Positions 1-8,244 of a stretch of DNA of 64,000 bases are shown in pieces; positions within the stretch are counted from its first letter, which is position 1, and the number at the start of each line of letters is the position of its first letter. This DNA is from Marinobacter sp. ELB17. GTDB taxonomy: Bacteria > Pseudomonadota > Gammaproteobacteria > Pseudomonadales > Oleiphilaceae. The notes under the pieces were generated by a model that saw only the letters and a list, made by a program, of their open reading frames with translations, made no database searches and was not told the origin of the DNA. The stretch spans positions 372,001 to 436,000 of the forward strand of contig NZ_AAXY01000001.1 of assembly GCF_000169375.1 (NCBI RefSeq). The letters are read 5' to 3'. A program made the position numbers and the translations under genes.

Positions 1-957
1 CGAGCGAACACTGCGACGTGTGACCACTTTTTGGCCTTGGTCATTGTCTTCTACTACGAAGGCGAAATCGCCATAGGTATTGTAGGAAATTGCGGTGCGC
101 GGCACGGTCACTACGGTTATGTCGTCAGGCTGACGTGTGTTCACCGTGGCAAACATGCCCGGGCGCAGCCGTTGGTCGCGGTTGGCAAGGGTAGCGCGAA
201 TGCGCACGCTGCGGGTGTCGGCGTTCACCGACGTATTGATGGCGCTGACGGTGCCTTTGAACTCAGTATTTGGCGCCGCAGCAACGGTGGCCACCACAGA
301 ATAGCCCACGGCTACGTCAGGTAGATTCTTTTCCGACAGGGTGTAATCGGCGTAGATGGGGTCGAGCATGTTGATTTCAACAATCGGCGTGCCGGTGCCA
401 ATGTACTGCCCCTGATCCACCAGGCGAATACCCAAAGTGCCGTCAAAAGGTGCGCGAATTACTTTTTTACTGAGCTGGGCTTCGGCTTCGTTCACACGGG
501 CGTTGGCGGCATCGTAGTTAGCCTTGGCTTGATCATACTGCGACTGTGATACCGCGCGTTTCGGCAACAGATCGGCAATGCGCTGGAACTCCTGGCGGGC
601 GAGCTGGGCCTCGGCGCCGCGGGTGCGCAGGGCCGCTTCTTCAATGGCGGCGTCCAGGCGAATCAGCACGTCGCCCTTGCTGACAAGGTCGCCGGATTCA
701 AAGTTGATCTGCTGGATAACGCCTGGCACTTCGTTGGCCACATCAATGCCATTCACCGCCACAATGCTACCCACGGCCTTCACGGTCGGTGTCCACTGTT
801 CGGTCTGCGATTGCACCACCGAGATTTCCGCCGGCGGCTGCGGTTGTGACATTTGTTCCTGCATCTGGCCAAATTGCCAGAATGTGTATCCGAAAATACC
901 GCCAAGAACGACGCCGAGAAAAACGATAGCAATAACGAAGCGAAAAGCAGTGCGCAT
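1..957 (-). CDS. RND efflux periplasmic adaptor (membrane fusion protein), 3' end cut by window
   Basis: The reading frame is open from an ATG at 957 to the window edge, giving 319 residues without a stop, so the C-terminus is missing. It starts with a membrane anchor rich in Val, Ile, Phe and Gly. A biotinyl-lipoyl-like half (GSIVAVNGIDVANEVPGV), a coiled-coil hairpin with many Ala, Glu and Gln, the second lipoyl half (RAPFDGTLGIRLVDQGQYI) and a beta-barrel region (RLRPGMFATV) follow. This order is typical of HlyD/AcrA/MexE adaptors, which link an inner-membrane RND pump to an outer-membrane channel. The pump gene would be expected just beyond the left edge. The substrate cannot be told from the adaptor. 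Confidence 0.9.
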   Translation of the reverse strand, partial: MRTAFRFVIAIVFLGVVLGGIFGYTFWQFGQMQEQMSQPQPPAEISVVQSQTEQWTPTVKAVGSIVAVNGIDVANEVPGVIQQINFESGDLVSKGDVLIRLDAAIEEAALRTRGAEAQLARQEFQRIADLLPKRAVSQSQYDQAKANYDAANARVNEAEAQLSKKVIRAPFDGTLGIRLVDQGQYIGTGTPIVEINMLDPIYADYTLSEKNLPDVAVGYSVVATVAAAPNTEFKGTVSAINTSVNADTRSVRIRATLANRDQRLRPGMFATVNTRQPDDITVVTVPRTAISYNTYGDFAFVVEDNDQGQKVVTRRSVRS

Positions 958-1237
958 AATGGCAGACCTTGATAATTCAGATTACGCCCCATATTCGCAC
1001 AGGCATGGCAGCGGCGGGGAAAATTTAGGTTTAGCGAAGAAGCATAGCATCCTATAAAAGTTGCTGAAACGTTGATCTGCTTTGTATGGATAGACTTCGA
1101 GGTCGGTGATGCTTGCACGGCACCCCCCAAAACGATACTAAAACTGTGTCGAAACCCTGTTGAAACTATGTCCTATCTGGCTTTGTACTGGCAGTTGATG
1201 ACAGAATTACGGCCGAAGTTACCATGGGGATTAGCGC

Positions 1238-1777
1238 ATGCACTGGATTTTGGGAATTGCCTTGGCCGCCGGGCTGTTTGTGGTGTTGCGGCAATGGGGA
1301 ACTTTGACGCCAGAAAAGAAAAAAGCGGCCACCTGGAAAGTCATTCTTATCGGCGGTGGCGGGCTGTTGCTGCTGATGGTGTTGACTGGGCGGATTCATG
1401 TTTTGACAGCCGCTGTTGCCGCTTTGCTGCCTTTGCTGAGAAAGCTGCCAGCGCTGTTGAAATACCTGCCCTTTATTCAGCGCACCCTTAATGGTCAGGC
1501 TGGCAATGGCCGGGCTAGTAATGGCCAAGGCAGGCGTAATCAGGGTAGCACTGACGGTGAGGAGCGCCAGCGGACGGGCGCTGATGTGGCCGGGCAAGTC
1601 AGCGAGCGCGAAGCCTGCGAGATTCTTGGAGTGGAGCCAGGGTGCAACCGCGATGACATCGTGATGGCCCATCGCCGGCTGATGCAAAAAATCCACCCCG
1701 ATCGCGGCGGCAACGACTACCTGGCAGCCAAAGTTAACGAGGCAAAACGCGTTCTACTGCGTGGGGCCAAAACCTGA
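1238..1777 (+). CDS. Membrane-anchored J-domain (DnaJ-like) protein
   Basis: This 179-residue protein has two hydrophobic N-terminal segments (about residues 3-17 and 33-50, with more hydrophobic sequence to about 78). A polar Gly/Asn/Gln linker (about 85-118) leads to a C-terminal J-domain (about 121-177). The HPD tripeptide that stimulates Hsp70 ATPase activity is at residues 153-155. The layout of a membrane anchor with a terminal J-domain resembles DjlA-type or Tim14/Pam18-like co-chaperones, but there is no TerB domain or zinc finger. The likely role is to recruit DnaK to the inner membrane; the client is unknown. The ATG at 1238 is used; no strong ribosome site precedes it. Confidence 0.8.
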   Translation: MHWILGIALAAGLFVVLRQWGTLTPEKKKAATWKVILIGGGGLLLLMVLTGRIHVLTAAVAALLPLLRKLPALLKYLPFIQRTLNGQAGNGRASNGQGRRNQGSTDGEERQRTGADVAGQVSEREACEILGVEPGCNRDDIVMAHRRLMQKIHPDRGGNDYLAAKVNEAKRVLLRGAKT

Positions 1778-1780
1778 GGC

Positions 1781-2614
1781 TTAGGGCAAAATGTCCACCC
1801 GCACGCGAATCTCGCTGCTGCGATTTTCACTGCTATTAACTTGGTACACAATGTCGGAATTTTCGCGGCTTTCGCTGCGTTCAACGCCACCCAGAGATAC
1901 CCACTGCCCGGGTTGAACCTGACGAATAGTCATTAGCGCTTCCGTGTCATAACCCGGCAGGGCGGGGGCGTCTTGCTCAAACGACATAATACTGAGTTCT
2001 ATATTCTGCGGTGAAATCATCCGCGGAGTAACCACAAAGCCGCTGCGGGTTTCCACCAGCTGCAATAATACAGCTGGATTTCGGCCGCCACGGGCCGCGA
2101 ACGGCAAGCTGCGAATTTGGCCGGCACTGACCTGAGCAGATTGCCCGTCTTGAACAATCAATGAGCGCTCGCGATTGCCGGATGATCTGGTCGTTTTGCT
2201 CTGCGCACTGATCGTGACTGTATTGCTATTAATGATGTTGCGACTACCTGACGCGTTATTTTGAGTCAGGTTAACTCCGCCACCGCTGCGTTTACCGCCG
2301 AGATATTCCCGAGACTGCACGCTGATGCGTAGCTGCGCCGTAGCAACGTCCAGTTGCTGAATAATCTGACCGATCTCGTCCAGTAGGCGAGTCTCGCCGC
2401 GAGCTACAATTTTCTGCCCGACAACGGTGACATTCACTTCTTCGTAAAGATCGCGAATTTGCGCGGCCACATCAGCAGCCGGGCGTTGGTTCAGGTTGTA
2501 AGCCCGGCTTTGGCCTGCCGCAAAGGCATGGGTTGAAGCCAAAAACAGGAGGAACGTAATAAACAGCACCATTATGTTTGGCGCTGTGAGTCGGGAAATA
2601 CTGGGACAATTCAT
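1781..2614 (-). CDS. Exported secretin-domain-like protein of unknown function
   Basis: This 277-residue protein starts with a signal peptide that probably ends near AFAAG (about residues 30-34). An N-domain of the secretin/TonB short type follows (YNLNQRPAADVAAQIRDLY and an IVARGE..LLDEIGQIIQQLD repeat). The C-terminal part keeps short secretin-like stretches (GFVVTPRM, PGQWVSLGG). It is far shorter than a real secretin of over 500 residues, so it probably cannot form a gated outer-membrane channel. The middle is rich in Asn, Ser and Arg. A GGAG-like site precedes the ATG. It could be a pilotin-like or nodulation-type NolW-like protein. It is not in an evident secretion operon, and its function is unknown. 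Confidence 0.7.
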   Translation of the reverse strand: MNCPSISRLTAPNIMVLFITFLLFLASTHAFAAGQSRAYNLNQRPAADVAAQIRDLYEEVNVTVVGQKIVARGETRLLDEIGQIIQQLDVATAQLRISVQSREYLGGKRSGGGVNLTQNNASGSRNIINSNTVTISAQSKTTRSSGNRERSLIVQDGQSAQVSAGQIRSLPFAARGGRNPAVLLQLVETRSGFVVTPRMISPQNIELSIMSFEQDAPALPGYDTEALMTIRQVQPGQWVSLGGVERSESRENSDIVYQVNSSENRSSEIRVRVDILP

Positions 2615-2718
2615 GGAGTACTCCGCGGTTTGGGCAGGTGCCTGCTATTGACACCGCCAGATAAAAACTTTGCATAAGTGGTTGCCAAGTTGAAAACAGG
2701 CCGGTTATAGTAAAAAGC

Positions 2719-2856
2719 ATGAAGACTCAGCCAGCAATTTGCCAATTAAATGTTCAGCAAGCTTTCGGTATTGAACCGTCAGCGGTGGTATTGGCTGTTT
2801 CGTTTTGGTGGCGCGACTATGGCTTTTATTTTAGCCAGACCCCGGGCCGCCCTTAG
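2719..2856 (+). CDS. Putative aromatic-amino-acid leader peptide upstream of DAHP synthase
   Basis: A 45-codon ORF ends at TAG 2854-2856, ahead of a Rho-independent terminator and the DAHP synthase gene. Codons 29-38 read FWWRDYGFYF: two Trp, two Tyr and three Phe codons in ten. This density of aromatic codons is the hallmark of attenuator leader peptides such as those of trp and pheA operons. The stop lies 66 nt before the terminator stem, leaving room for alternative RNA folds. The exact start is uncertain because the ribosome site before 2719 is poor and a later GTG at 2785 is possible. The role in sensing charged aromatic tRNAs is inferred. Confidence 0.6.
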   Translation: MKTQPAICQLNVQQAFGIEPSAVVLAVSFWWRDYGFYFSQTPGRP

Positions 2857-2881
2857 ATCTTCATTACTGAACAACGAGGAA

Positions 2882-2953
2882 GGCAGCCCGGCAGACCACC
2901 CAGGCTGCCACCGGACTCAAAAACCCCGACTGGTAGCCCAGCCGGGGTTTTTT
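2882..2953 (+). terminator. Attenuator region: upstream hairpin plus intrinsic terminator before DAHP synthase
   Basis: A perfect 7-bp inverted repeat GGCAGCC/GGCTGCC lies at 2882-2888 and 2903-2909. It is followed by a strong terminator: AACCCCGACTGG (2922-2933), loop TAGC, then CCAGCCGGGGTT (2938-2949), a 12-bp stem with one mismatch, running into T6 at 2948-2953. It sits between the leader ORF and the DAHP synthase ATG 32 nt downstream. It cannot be the terminator of the upstream gene, which is on the other strand. The antiterminator pairing is not resolved. Confidence 0.75.
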
Positions 2954-2984
2954 GATTTTGGAACAGGGAAACGGACACACCGCC

Positions 2985-4067
2985 ATGAATATGCCATTAA
3001 GTGCTGTTGAGAATCCGATGGAGAATGCCGTAAAAAGCGCCGTAAAACATGCGGTAAAAATTGCCCCAGCCCGTCGCCGCGAGGTGGCTTTGCCCACGCC
3101 TGATCAGTTGCGCGGAGATTTTCCGCTAGTAGCGAAGCTTGAGGCACAGGTTGAACATCAGCGCCAGGCGATTCGTAATATCCTCAATGGAGCGGACGAC
3201 CGCCTGCTGGTAGTGATCGGGCCATGTTCCATTCACGACGAGGTGGCCGCCCTGGAATACGCGCAAAGGCTGAAACAGCTTGCGGCGGATGTTAGTGACC
3301 GTATGTTGATTGTGATGCGCGCCTACTTGGAGAAACCCCGCACCACAGTTGGCTGGAAAGGTCTGTTATACGATCCTGAACGCAGCGGGCAGGGCGATTT
3401 GCATCAGGGCTTGGTGCGCTCGCGGCAATTGTTGCTGAATCTGGCGGCCACCGGCCTGCCGCTAGCCACGGAAGCGCTGAGCCCGTTTGCTATGGATTAT
3501 CTGGGAGACCTGGTGAGCTGGACGGCTATTGGTGCCCGTACCACGGAGTCGCAGCTGCATCGCGAAATGGCCAGCGGCTTGCCAATGCCGGTGGGTTTTA
3601 AAAATGGCACCGACGGCGGCATCGCGGTGGCCACCAATGCCATGCAGTCCGCGGCCCACGGCCACCATCATCCAGGGCTGTCTGCCAGAGGCACGCCGGT
3701 CATGATTTCTACAGAGGGCAACGCTGACACCCATTTGGTTTTACGTGGCGGTCGCGGTATCACCAATTATGACAGTCACAGCATTGCCCGCGCGACCCAT
3801 GCGCTGCAGCAGGCGGGCCTGAATCCGGCGGTGATGGTGGACTGCAGCCACGATAACGCCTGCAAGCAACACGAGCGCCAGCAGGAGATAGCCCGCGATG
3901 TCGTCGCCCAACGGCGCGCCGGTAATCGCCACATTTGTGGGCTAATGTTGGAAAGCTTTTTACAGCCGGGCCGCCAGAACGACGGCGCTGACCTTCAGTA
4001 CGGTTGCTCGATTACCGATCCGTGCCTGGGATGGGAGCAGACAGAGGCTCTGATCCGCTCACTGTAG
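2985..4067 (+). CDS. 3-deoxy-7-phosphoheptulonate (DAHP) synthase, class I (AroF/AroG/AroH type)
   Basis: DAHP synthase condenses phosphoenolpyruvate with erythrose 4-phosphate, the first step of the shikimate pathway, in the cytosol. The protein has about 360 residues, normal for the E. coli AroG type. It carries the family blocks GPCSIHD with the metal-ligand Cys, ARTTESQLHREMASGLPMPV, GFKNGTDGG, the DCSH metal ligand, LMLES and SITDPCLGWEQT near the C-terminus. The ATG at 2985 was chosen because it lies just after the attenuator terminator; an in-frame start at 2952 would lie inside it. The leader peptide implies control by Trp, Phe or Tyr supply. Which isoenzyme it is cannot be decided from sequence alone. 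Its 3' end overlaps the convergent LysE gene by 56 bp. Confidence 0.92.
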   Translation: MNMPLSAVENPMENAVKSAVKHAVKIAPARRREVALPTPDQLRGDFPLVAKLEAQVEHQRQAIRNILNGADDRLLVVIGPCSIHDEVAALEYAQRLKQLAADVSDRMLIVMRAYLEKPRTTVGWKGLLYDPERSGQGDLHQGLVRSRQLLLNLAATGLPLATEALSPFAMDYLGDLVSWTAIGARTTESQLHREMASGLPMPVGFKNGTDGGIAVATNAMQSAAHGHHHPGLSARGTPVMISTEGNADTHLVLRGGRGITNYDSHSIARATHALQQAGLNPAVMVDCSHDNACKQHERQQEIARDVVAQRRAGNRHICGLMLESFLQPGRQNDGADLQYGCSITDPCLGWEQTEALIRSL

Positions 4068-4683
4068 ACAGCAATAACTGACCGGCCAAAAGCAGCAGCA
4101 CACCGCCCATCAGTCGGTCCAGCCAGTGACCGAAACGGTTAAAGCCTTTGCGTACCCTCGGCTGGCTAAAGAACACAGTCACCAGGCTGAACCACAAAAA
4201 AGTGGCCAAAGCCATGTACAGGCCATAGCCGGCTTGTATAACAACCGGTGTGCCGGGGCTGATAATCACCGAAAACAGCGAGACAAAAAAAAGCGTGGCT
4301 TTGGGGTTGAGCGCGTTCGTCAGAAAGCCCAGGCGCAGCGCCGCCTGGCGGCTTTGGTGCGGTGCTTTTGTAGCCTCCACGTAAACCCCTCCGGCCTTGG
4401 CCCGCAGGCATTGCACCGCGATCCATGTCAGATACAGAGCACCAATCACTTTCAAAATGCTAAACAGCAGCACCGATTGCTGAATAAGCAGCCCTATGCC
4501 CAACAGTGAATAAGCCACATGCACTAAAATCCCCGCGCCTATGCCTGCGGCCGTTAACAGCGAGTTTGCGCGGGTTTGGCGCAGTGCCTGGCGCAACATA
4601 ACTGCAAAATCGGGCCCCGGGCTGGCGACCGCCAGAAAATGCACTAGAACGACGATCAGAAATTCTGGCCAGAACGTGTTCAT
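4012..4683 (-). CDS. LysE/RhtB-family amino-acid exporter
   Basis: This 223-residue inner-membrane protein has about six hydrophobic segments. The LysE-family signature is near the N-terminus (ASPGPDFAVMLRQAL), and FLTNALNPKATLFF lies in the middle. Family members export amino acids or their derivatives by proton exchange; the substrate cannot be predicted. The ATG at 4683 is preceded by AAGGAG at a good distance. The last 18 codons are antisense to the end of the DAHP synthase gene, an unusually long convergent overlap. The flavoprotein gene starts 122 bp away on the other strand. Confidence 0.88.
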   Translation of the reverse strand: MNTFWPEFLIVVLVHFLAVASPGPDFAVMLRQALRQTRANSLLTAAGIGAGILVHVAYSLLGIGLLIQQSVLLFSILKVIGALYLTWIAVQCLRAKAGGVYVEATKAPHQSRQAALRLGFLTNALNPKATLFFVSLFSVIISPGTPVVIQAGYGLYMALATFLWFSLVTVFFSQPRVRKGFNRFGHWLDRLMGGVLLLLAGQLLLSTVSGSEPLSAPIPGTDR

Positions 4684-4739
4684 GCCACGTACTCCTTGTG
4701 TGGATCGGATGAGGGGCCGGTATTGTGAAACACAACGCA

Positions 4740-4771
4740 TTGACATGCCAAGTACAAACGGCTGCTATAGT
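4740..4771 (+). promoter_or_regulatory. Probable promoter of the flavoprotein gene (extended -10)
   Basis: TTGACA lies at 4740-4745 and TATAGT at 4766-4771. The -10 is preceded by TG one base upstream, making an extended -10. The 20-bp spacer is longer than the usual 17, so either the extended -10 carries the promoter or an activator that untwists DNA (MerR-like) acts here. It lies 33 nt before the gene's ATG. Confidence 0.45.
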
Positions 4772-4804
4772 CATTGTTCAAGATACGTTCACAAGGAGGC
4801 TGTT

Positions 4805-6247
4805 ATGAAACAGCGAAAGGTTGAGGTAGCCATTATTGGCGCCGGCACCGCCGGTATGGTTGCCTACCAGCGGGCGCGTAAACATACCGATAGCGTGTTG
4901 CTAATCGAAGGCAAGCAATACGGAACAACCTGCGCCCGGGTAGGATGTATGCCCAGCAAATTGTTGATCGCCGCTGCTGATGCGGCCCACGCAGCCCGCA
5001 GTACAGGCCTTTTCGGAATAACCTGCCCCACAGTTGCAGTTGATGGTGAGGCGGTGATGGCACGGGTGCGATCGGAACGAGATCGGTTTGTTGCATCGGT
5101 GGTGAAGTCTGCAGAAAGCTATCCTGAGCAAGATCGGTTGCTCGGCAATGTACGTTTTGCCTCGCCGCACTGTTTAATGGTGGGTGACCATACCGAAGTG
5201 ACGGCTGAGCGCATCGTCATAGCGACCGGCTCGCGCCCCAATATTCCGGGGTTTTTGAAAGAGGCCGGAGATCGCCTGGTGGTCAATGACGACCTGTTCG
5301 ACTGGCATGACTTGCCGGCCTCGGTGGCGGTGTTTGGTCCCGGAGTCATTGGCCTTGAGCTGGGCCAGGCACTGGCGCGGCTGGGCGTGCGCATTCGCAT
5401 GTTTGGCGTGAGTGGAAGCCTGGGTTCGCTGCAAGACCCGCAGCTGCGTGACTACGCGTTAAAAAGCTTCAACCGCGAATTCCCGCTGGACCCCGACGCC
5501 GATGTCACGGCGGTTGCGCGCAGTGCCGAGGGTGTCTCCATAAGTTTTAAAAACGCCGACGATAAGATCGTAACCGAAGAATTCGACTATCTGCTGGCAG
5601 CAACCGGTCGGCGCCCGAATATCGACGGGCTGGATATACAAAACGCGGATCTGCAGCTGGACGACCACGGCATACCGATTTTCGATGGTTATACTCTGCG
5701 CTGTGGCGATAGCCACATATTCATTGCTGGCGACGTTAACAACGAAGTGCCTTTGCTGCACGAAGTCGCTGATGAAGGGCGTATTGCTGGCGACAATGCT
5801 GGCCGCTACCCAGATGTTAGAGCAGGATTGCGCAAAGTGCCGCTGGCGGTAGTGTTTACCGACCCGCAGATCGCTTCGGTGGGGCTGACGATCCAGCAGG
5901 TGGATGAACGTTGCCGCGGCCATTACGCGGTGGGTGAAGTCAGTTTCGAAGATCAGGGCCGCAGCCGGGTGGTTGGTAAAAACCGCGGGCTGCTGAGAGT
6001 GTACGGCGAACACGGCAGCGGTTTGTTTATGGGCGCCGAGATGTTTGGCCCTGCCGCCGAGCACATTGCCCATTTGCTGGCCTGGTCGGCTCAGCGCCGA
6101 ATGACGGTGAGTGAAATGCTCGAAATGCCGTTCTATCACCCGGTGATTGAAGAAGGTTTGCGCAGTGCCTTACAGGACCTGAGCCGTAAACTCAGTATGG
6201 GCCCTGCTGCTGACAGCAACTGCATGGACTGCGGTCCGGGCGTATGA
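4805..6247 (+). CDS. Dihydrolipoamide-dehydrogenase-like FAD disulfide oxidoreductase
   Basis: This 480-residue protein is a class I pyridine nucleotide-disulfide oxidoreductase. It has an FAD-binding GAGTAG motif at residues 12-17, the redox pair C43-x4-C48 (CARVGCMPSK), an NAD(P)-binding GPGVIGLELG, an FAD-binding FIAGDV, and the C-terminal dimer-interface YHPVIEEGL with the catalytic His-Pro and Glu. It resembles Lpd but has CARVGC in place of the usual CLNxGC. It also has an extra CMDC at residues 473-476 at the very C-terminus. No 2-oxo-acid dehydrogenase genes are nearby, so it may be a stand-alone reductase rather than an E3 subunit. AAGGAGG precedes the ATG. Confidence 0.88.
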   Translation: MKQRKVEVAIIGAGTAGMVAYQRARKHTDSVLLIEGKQYGTTCARVGCMPSKLLIAAADAAHAARSTGLFGITCPTVAVDGEAVMARVRSERDRFVASVVKSAESYPEQDRLLGNVRFASPHCLMVGDHTEVTAERIVIATGSRPNIPGFLKEAGDRLVVNDDLFDWHDLPASVAVFGPGVIGLELGQALARLGVRIRMFGVSGSLGSLQDPQLRDYALKSFNREFPLDPDADVTAVARSAEGVSISFKNADDKIVTEEFDYLLAATGRRPNIDGLDIQNADLQLDDHGIPIFDGYTLRCGDSHIFIAGDVNNEVPLLHEVADEGRIAGDNAGRYPDVRAGLRKVPLAVVFTDPQIASVGLTIQQVDERCRGHYAVGEVSFEDQGRSRVVGKNRGLLRVYGEHGSGLFMGAEMFGPAAEHIAHLLAWSAQRRMTVSEMLEMPFYHPVIEEGLRSALQDLSRKLSMGPAADSNCMDCGPGV

Positions 6248-6423
6248 CATTTGGCCGGTCTAGATGAACGTTTGTTATGGAGCTTGGGTGCCACCTGGCC
6301 TTGAAATTAACCTGAGGCGGGCCCAAGTCTGATCCTATTGCGGTGATCAACTCGTTAAACTTCCGCTTTACCGCGCGCGGCGCCACACTGGTGTTAATGT
6401 CATCGAACGTCAAGGAGACGAAC

Positions 6424-6897
6424 ATGAGTAAGAACTTTCTTGGTTTGGATACTGCGAAAACTCAGAAGCTGGCGGATTCGTTAAACGACTTGCTGTCTAA
6501 CTATCAAATTTTTTACATGAACGTGCGTGGTTATCACTGGAACATCAAGGGCGATAACTTCTTTGAGTTGCACGTTAAATTTGAAGAACAGTACGACGCG
6601 TTGCTGCTGAAGATTGATGAAATTGCCGAGCGTGTTTTGACTCTGGGCCACCACCCCGCCCACGCTTACAGCACCTACATGGAACGGTCTGACATCCCCG
6701 AGCGTAAAGACGTGTCTAACGGCAAAGACGCCGTGCAGAACATAACAGAAAGCTTTGTAAAATTGATTGGCAAGCAGCGCGAACTGCTGAGTTTAGCCAA
6801 CGACGCTGACGATGAAGGCACCGCGTCGCTGATGAGTGATTACATTGCCGAGCAGGAAAAAACCTTGTGGATGTACCGCAGCTATCTGGGCCAGTAA
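6424..6897 (+). CDS. dps: Dps-family DNA-binding ferritin-like protein
   Basis: This 157-residue protein has the ferritin-like four-helix pattern of Dps. The motif GYHWNIKGDNFFELHVKFEEQYD contributes the His and Glu/Asp ligands of the inter-subunit ferroxidase centre. Dps forms a hollow dodecamer that oxidises and stores iron with hydrogen peroxide and protects DNA in stress. The N-terminal tail is short and has few lysines, so strong DNA binding of the E. coli kind is not certain. CAAGGAGA precedes the ATG. It is a single-gene unit with its own terminator. Confidence 0.93.
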   Translation: MSKNFLGLDTAKTQKLADSLNDLLSNYQIFYMNVRGYHWNIKGDNFFELHVKFEEQYDALLLKIDEIAERVLTLGHHPAHAYSTYMERSDIPERKDVSNGKDAVQNITESFVKLIGKQRELLSLANDADDEGTASLMSDYIAEQEKTLWMYRSYLGQ

Positions 6898-6911
6898 GCC
6901 CCGGTAAAGGT

Positions 6912-6943
6912 AAAAATGGCGGCCATATGGCCGCCATTTTTTT
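6912..6943. terminator. Bidirectional Rho-independent terminator between dps and TRAP operon
   Basis: AAAAATGGCGGCC and GGCCGCCATTTTTTT form a perfect long stem around a short AT centre, with A and T runs on both sides. It can stop transcription from the convergent dps and TRAP units. Confidence 0.9.
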
Positions 6944-6948
6944 ATCCG

Positions 6949-8244
6949 CTAATAAGAGGAACTCATGCCGAACCACTCGGGGAAAATCACAATCAGTGCC
7001 AGCACAAACACCTGCAGGAGGATGAACGGAAGCACCCCCTTGTAGATGTCGATCGTTCGCACTTCCGGTGGTGCGACCCCCCTCAAGTAGAACAGAGAGA
7101 ACCCGAAAGGTGGGGTCAGGAAGCTGGTTTGCAGGTTCATGGCGATAAGAATGGCAAACCAGAGCATGTTGATGCCCAAGGCTTCGGCCACCGGCGCCAG
7201 AATGGGCACGATGATGAAGGAGATTTCGACAAAATCGATGAAGAAACCCAGCACCATAATCACCAGCATGGCTAGAATGATAAAGCCCCATTTCTCGCCC
7301 GGCAGCGCCAGCATCCACTCTTCCAGCAGGTAATCGCCGCCGGTGTAGCTGAAGACCATAGAGAAAGCAGTTGCACCGACCAGGATGGCGAACACCATGG
7401 CCGTCACTTTGACCGTGTCTTTCGAAGCACCCCAAACCATCTGGAATGAGAATTGCCGGTAGATTATGGCGAGAACAATAGCGCCAATACCACCCAGTGC
7501 TGAGGATTCTGTGGGTGTCGCAATGCCGGTAAAAATCGAACCAAGCACAATGACAATCAGCGCTAACGGCGGGATGATTGCCAGCAGCGCATTCATGACT
7601 TCCTTTTTACGGGAAATGCTGCTGTCCTCAGGCATGGCCGGAGCCGTTTCGGGCTTGAATCGGGTCATGATCAGGATATAGACAATATAGAGCCCGATAA
7701 GAACCATGCCCGGCCCGACGGCGGCCTTGAACAGATCGCCGACTGGCAGCCCGAGCACATCGCCCAGAATAATCAGAATGATCGACGGTGGAACGATCTG
7801 GCCCAGCGTACCCGCCGCACAGATGGTGCCGGCTGCCAGGCGCTTGTCGTAGTTGTGAGCCAGCATGACCGGCAGGGAAATCAGGCCCATCGCCACCACA
7901 CTGGCGCCCACAACGCCGGTGGAGGCTGCAAGCAGGGCGCCTACTAGAATAGTAGAGATAGCCAGGCCACCCGGCAGGCCGCCAAACAGACGACCCATGG
8001 AGGTAAGCAACTGTTCGGCCAGGCGTGTACGCTGCAGGACGACGCCCATAAAGATAAACAGGGGCACGGCCATCAGAACAGTATTCTGCATGACGCTCAT
8101 GATGCGATAAGGCATAAAGGCAAACAGATCCATGCCTTGTGCAAACACACCAAAGAACAAAGCAAGACCGCCAAAGGTGAAAGCGACGGGGAAACCCAGC
8201 ATCAGCATGAAGAGGGCAACAGCGAACATAATCATGCCAATCAT
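6949..8244 (-). CDS. TRAP transporter large permease subunit (DctM type)
   Basis: A 431-residue protein with about twelve hydrophobic segments, the usual size of DctM. Family-like stretches include ICAAGTLGQIVPPSIILII and TPTESSALG. It is the sodium-coupled transport subunit of a tripartite ATP-independent periplasmic transporter. GGAGGA precedes the ATG at 8244, which overlaps the stop of the small subunit by 4 bases (ATGA), indicating translational coupling. It is last in the operon and ends at the bidirectional terminator. Confidence 0.95.
   Translation of the reverse strand: MIGMIMFAVALFMLMLGFPVAFTFGGLALFFGVFAQGMDLFAFMPYRIMSVMQNTVLMAVPLFIFMGVVLQRTRLAEQLLTSMGRLFGGLPGGLAISTILVGALLAASTGVVGASVVAMGLISLPVMLAHNYDKRLAAGTICAAGTLGQIVPPSIILIILGDVLGLPVGDLFKAAVGPGMVLIGLYIVYILIMTRFKPETAPAMPEDSSISRKKEVMNALLAIIPPLALIVIVLGSIFTGIATPTESSALGGIGAIVLAIIYRQFSFQMVWGASKDTVKVTAMVFAILVGATAFSMVFSYTGGDYLLEEWMLALPGEKWGFIILAMLVIMVLGFFIDFVEISFIIVPILAPVAEALGINMLWFAILIAMNLQTSFLTPPFGFSLFYLRGVAPPEVRTIDIYKGVLPFILLQVFVLALIVIFPEWFGMSSSY

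Noticed and set aside
578..1057. 159-residue plus-strand ORF over the membrane fusion protein gene
   Set aside because: It is antisense to a clear RND adaptor gene, has low-complexity Arg/Thr/Ser composition and no recognisable domain.
2750..3010. Alternative 86-codon frame across the DAHP synthase leader, containing RWYWLFRF
   Set aside because: It also has aromatic codons, but it runs through the terminator and past the DAHP synthase start without a stop, which does not fit a leader peptide as well as the frame ending at 2856.
5459..6139. 226-residue minus-strand ORF within the flavoprotein gene
   Set aside because: It is antisense to conserved motifs of the flavoprotein and has no family features.
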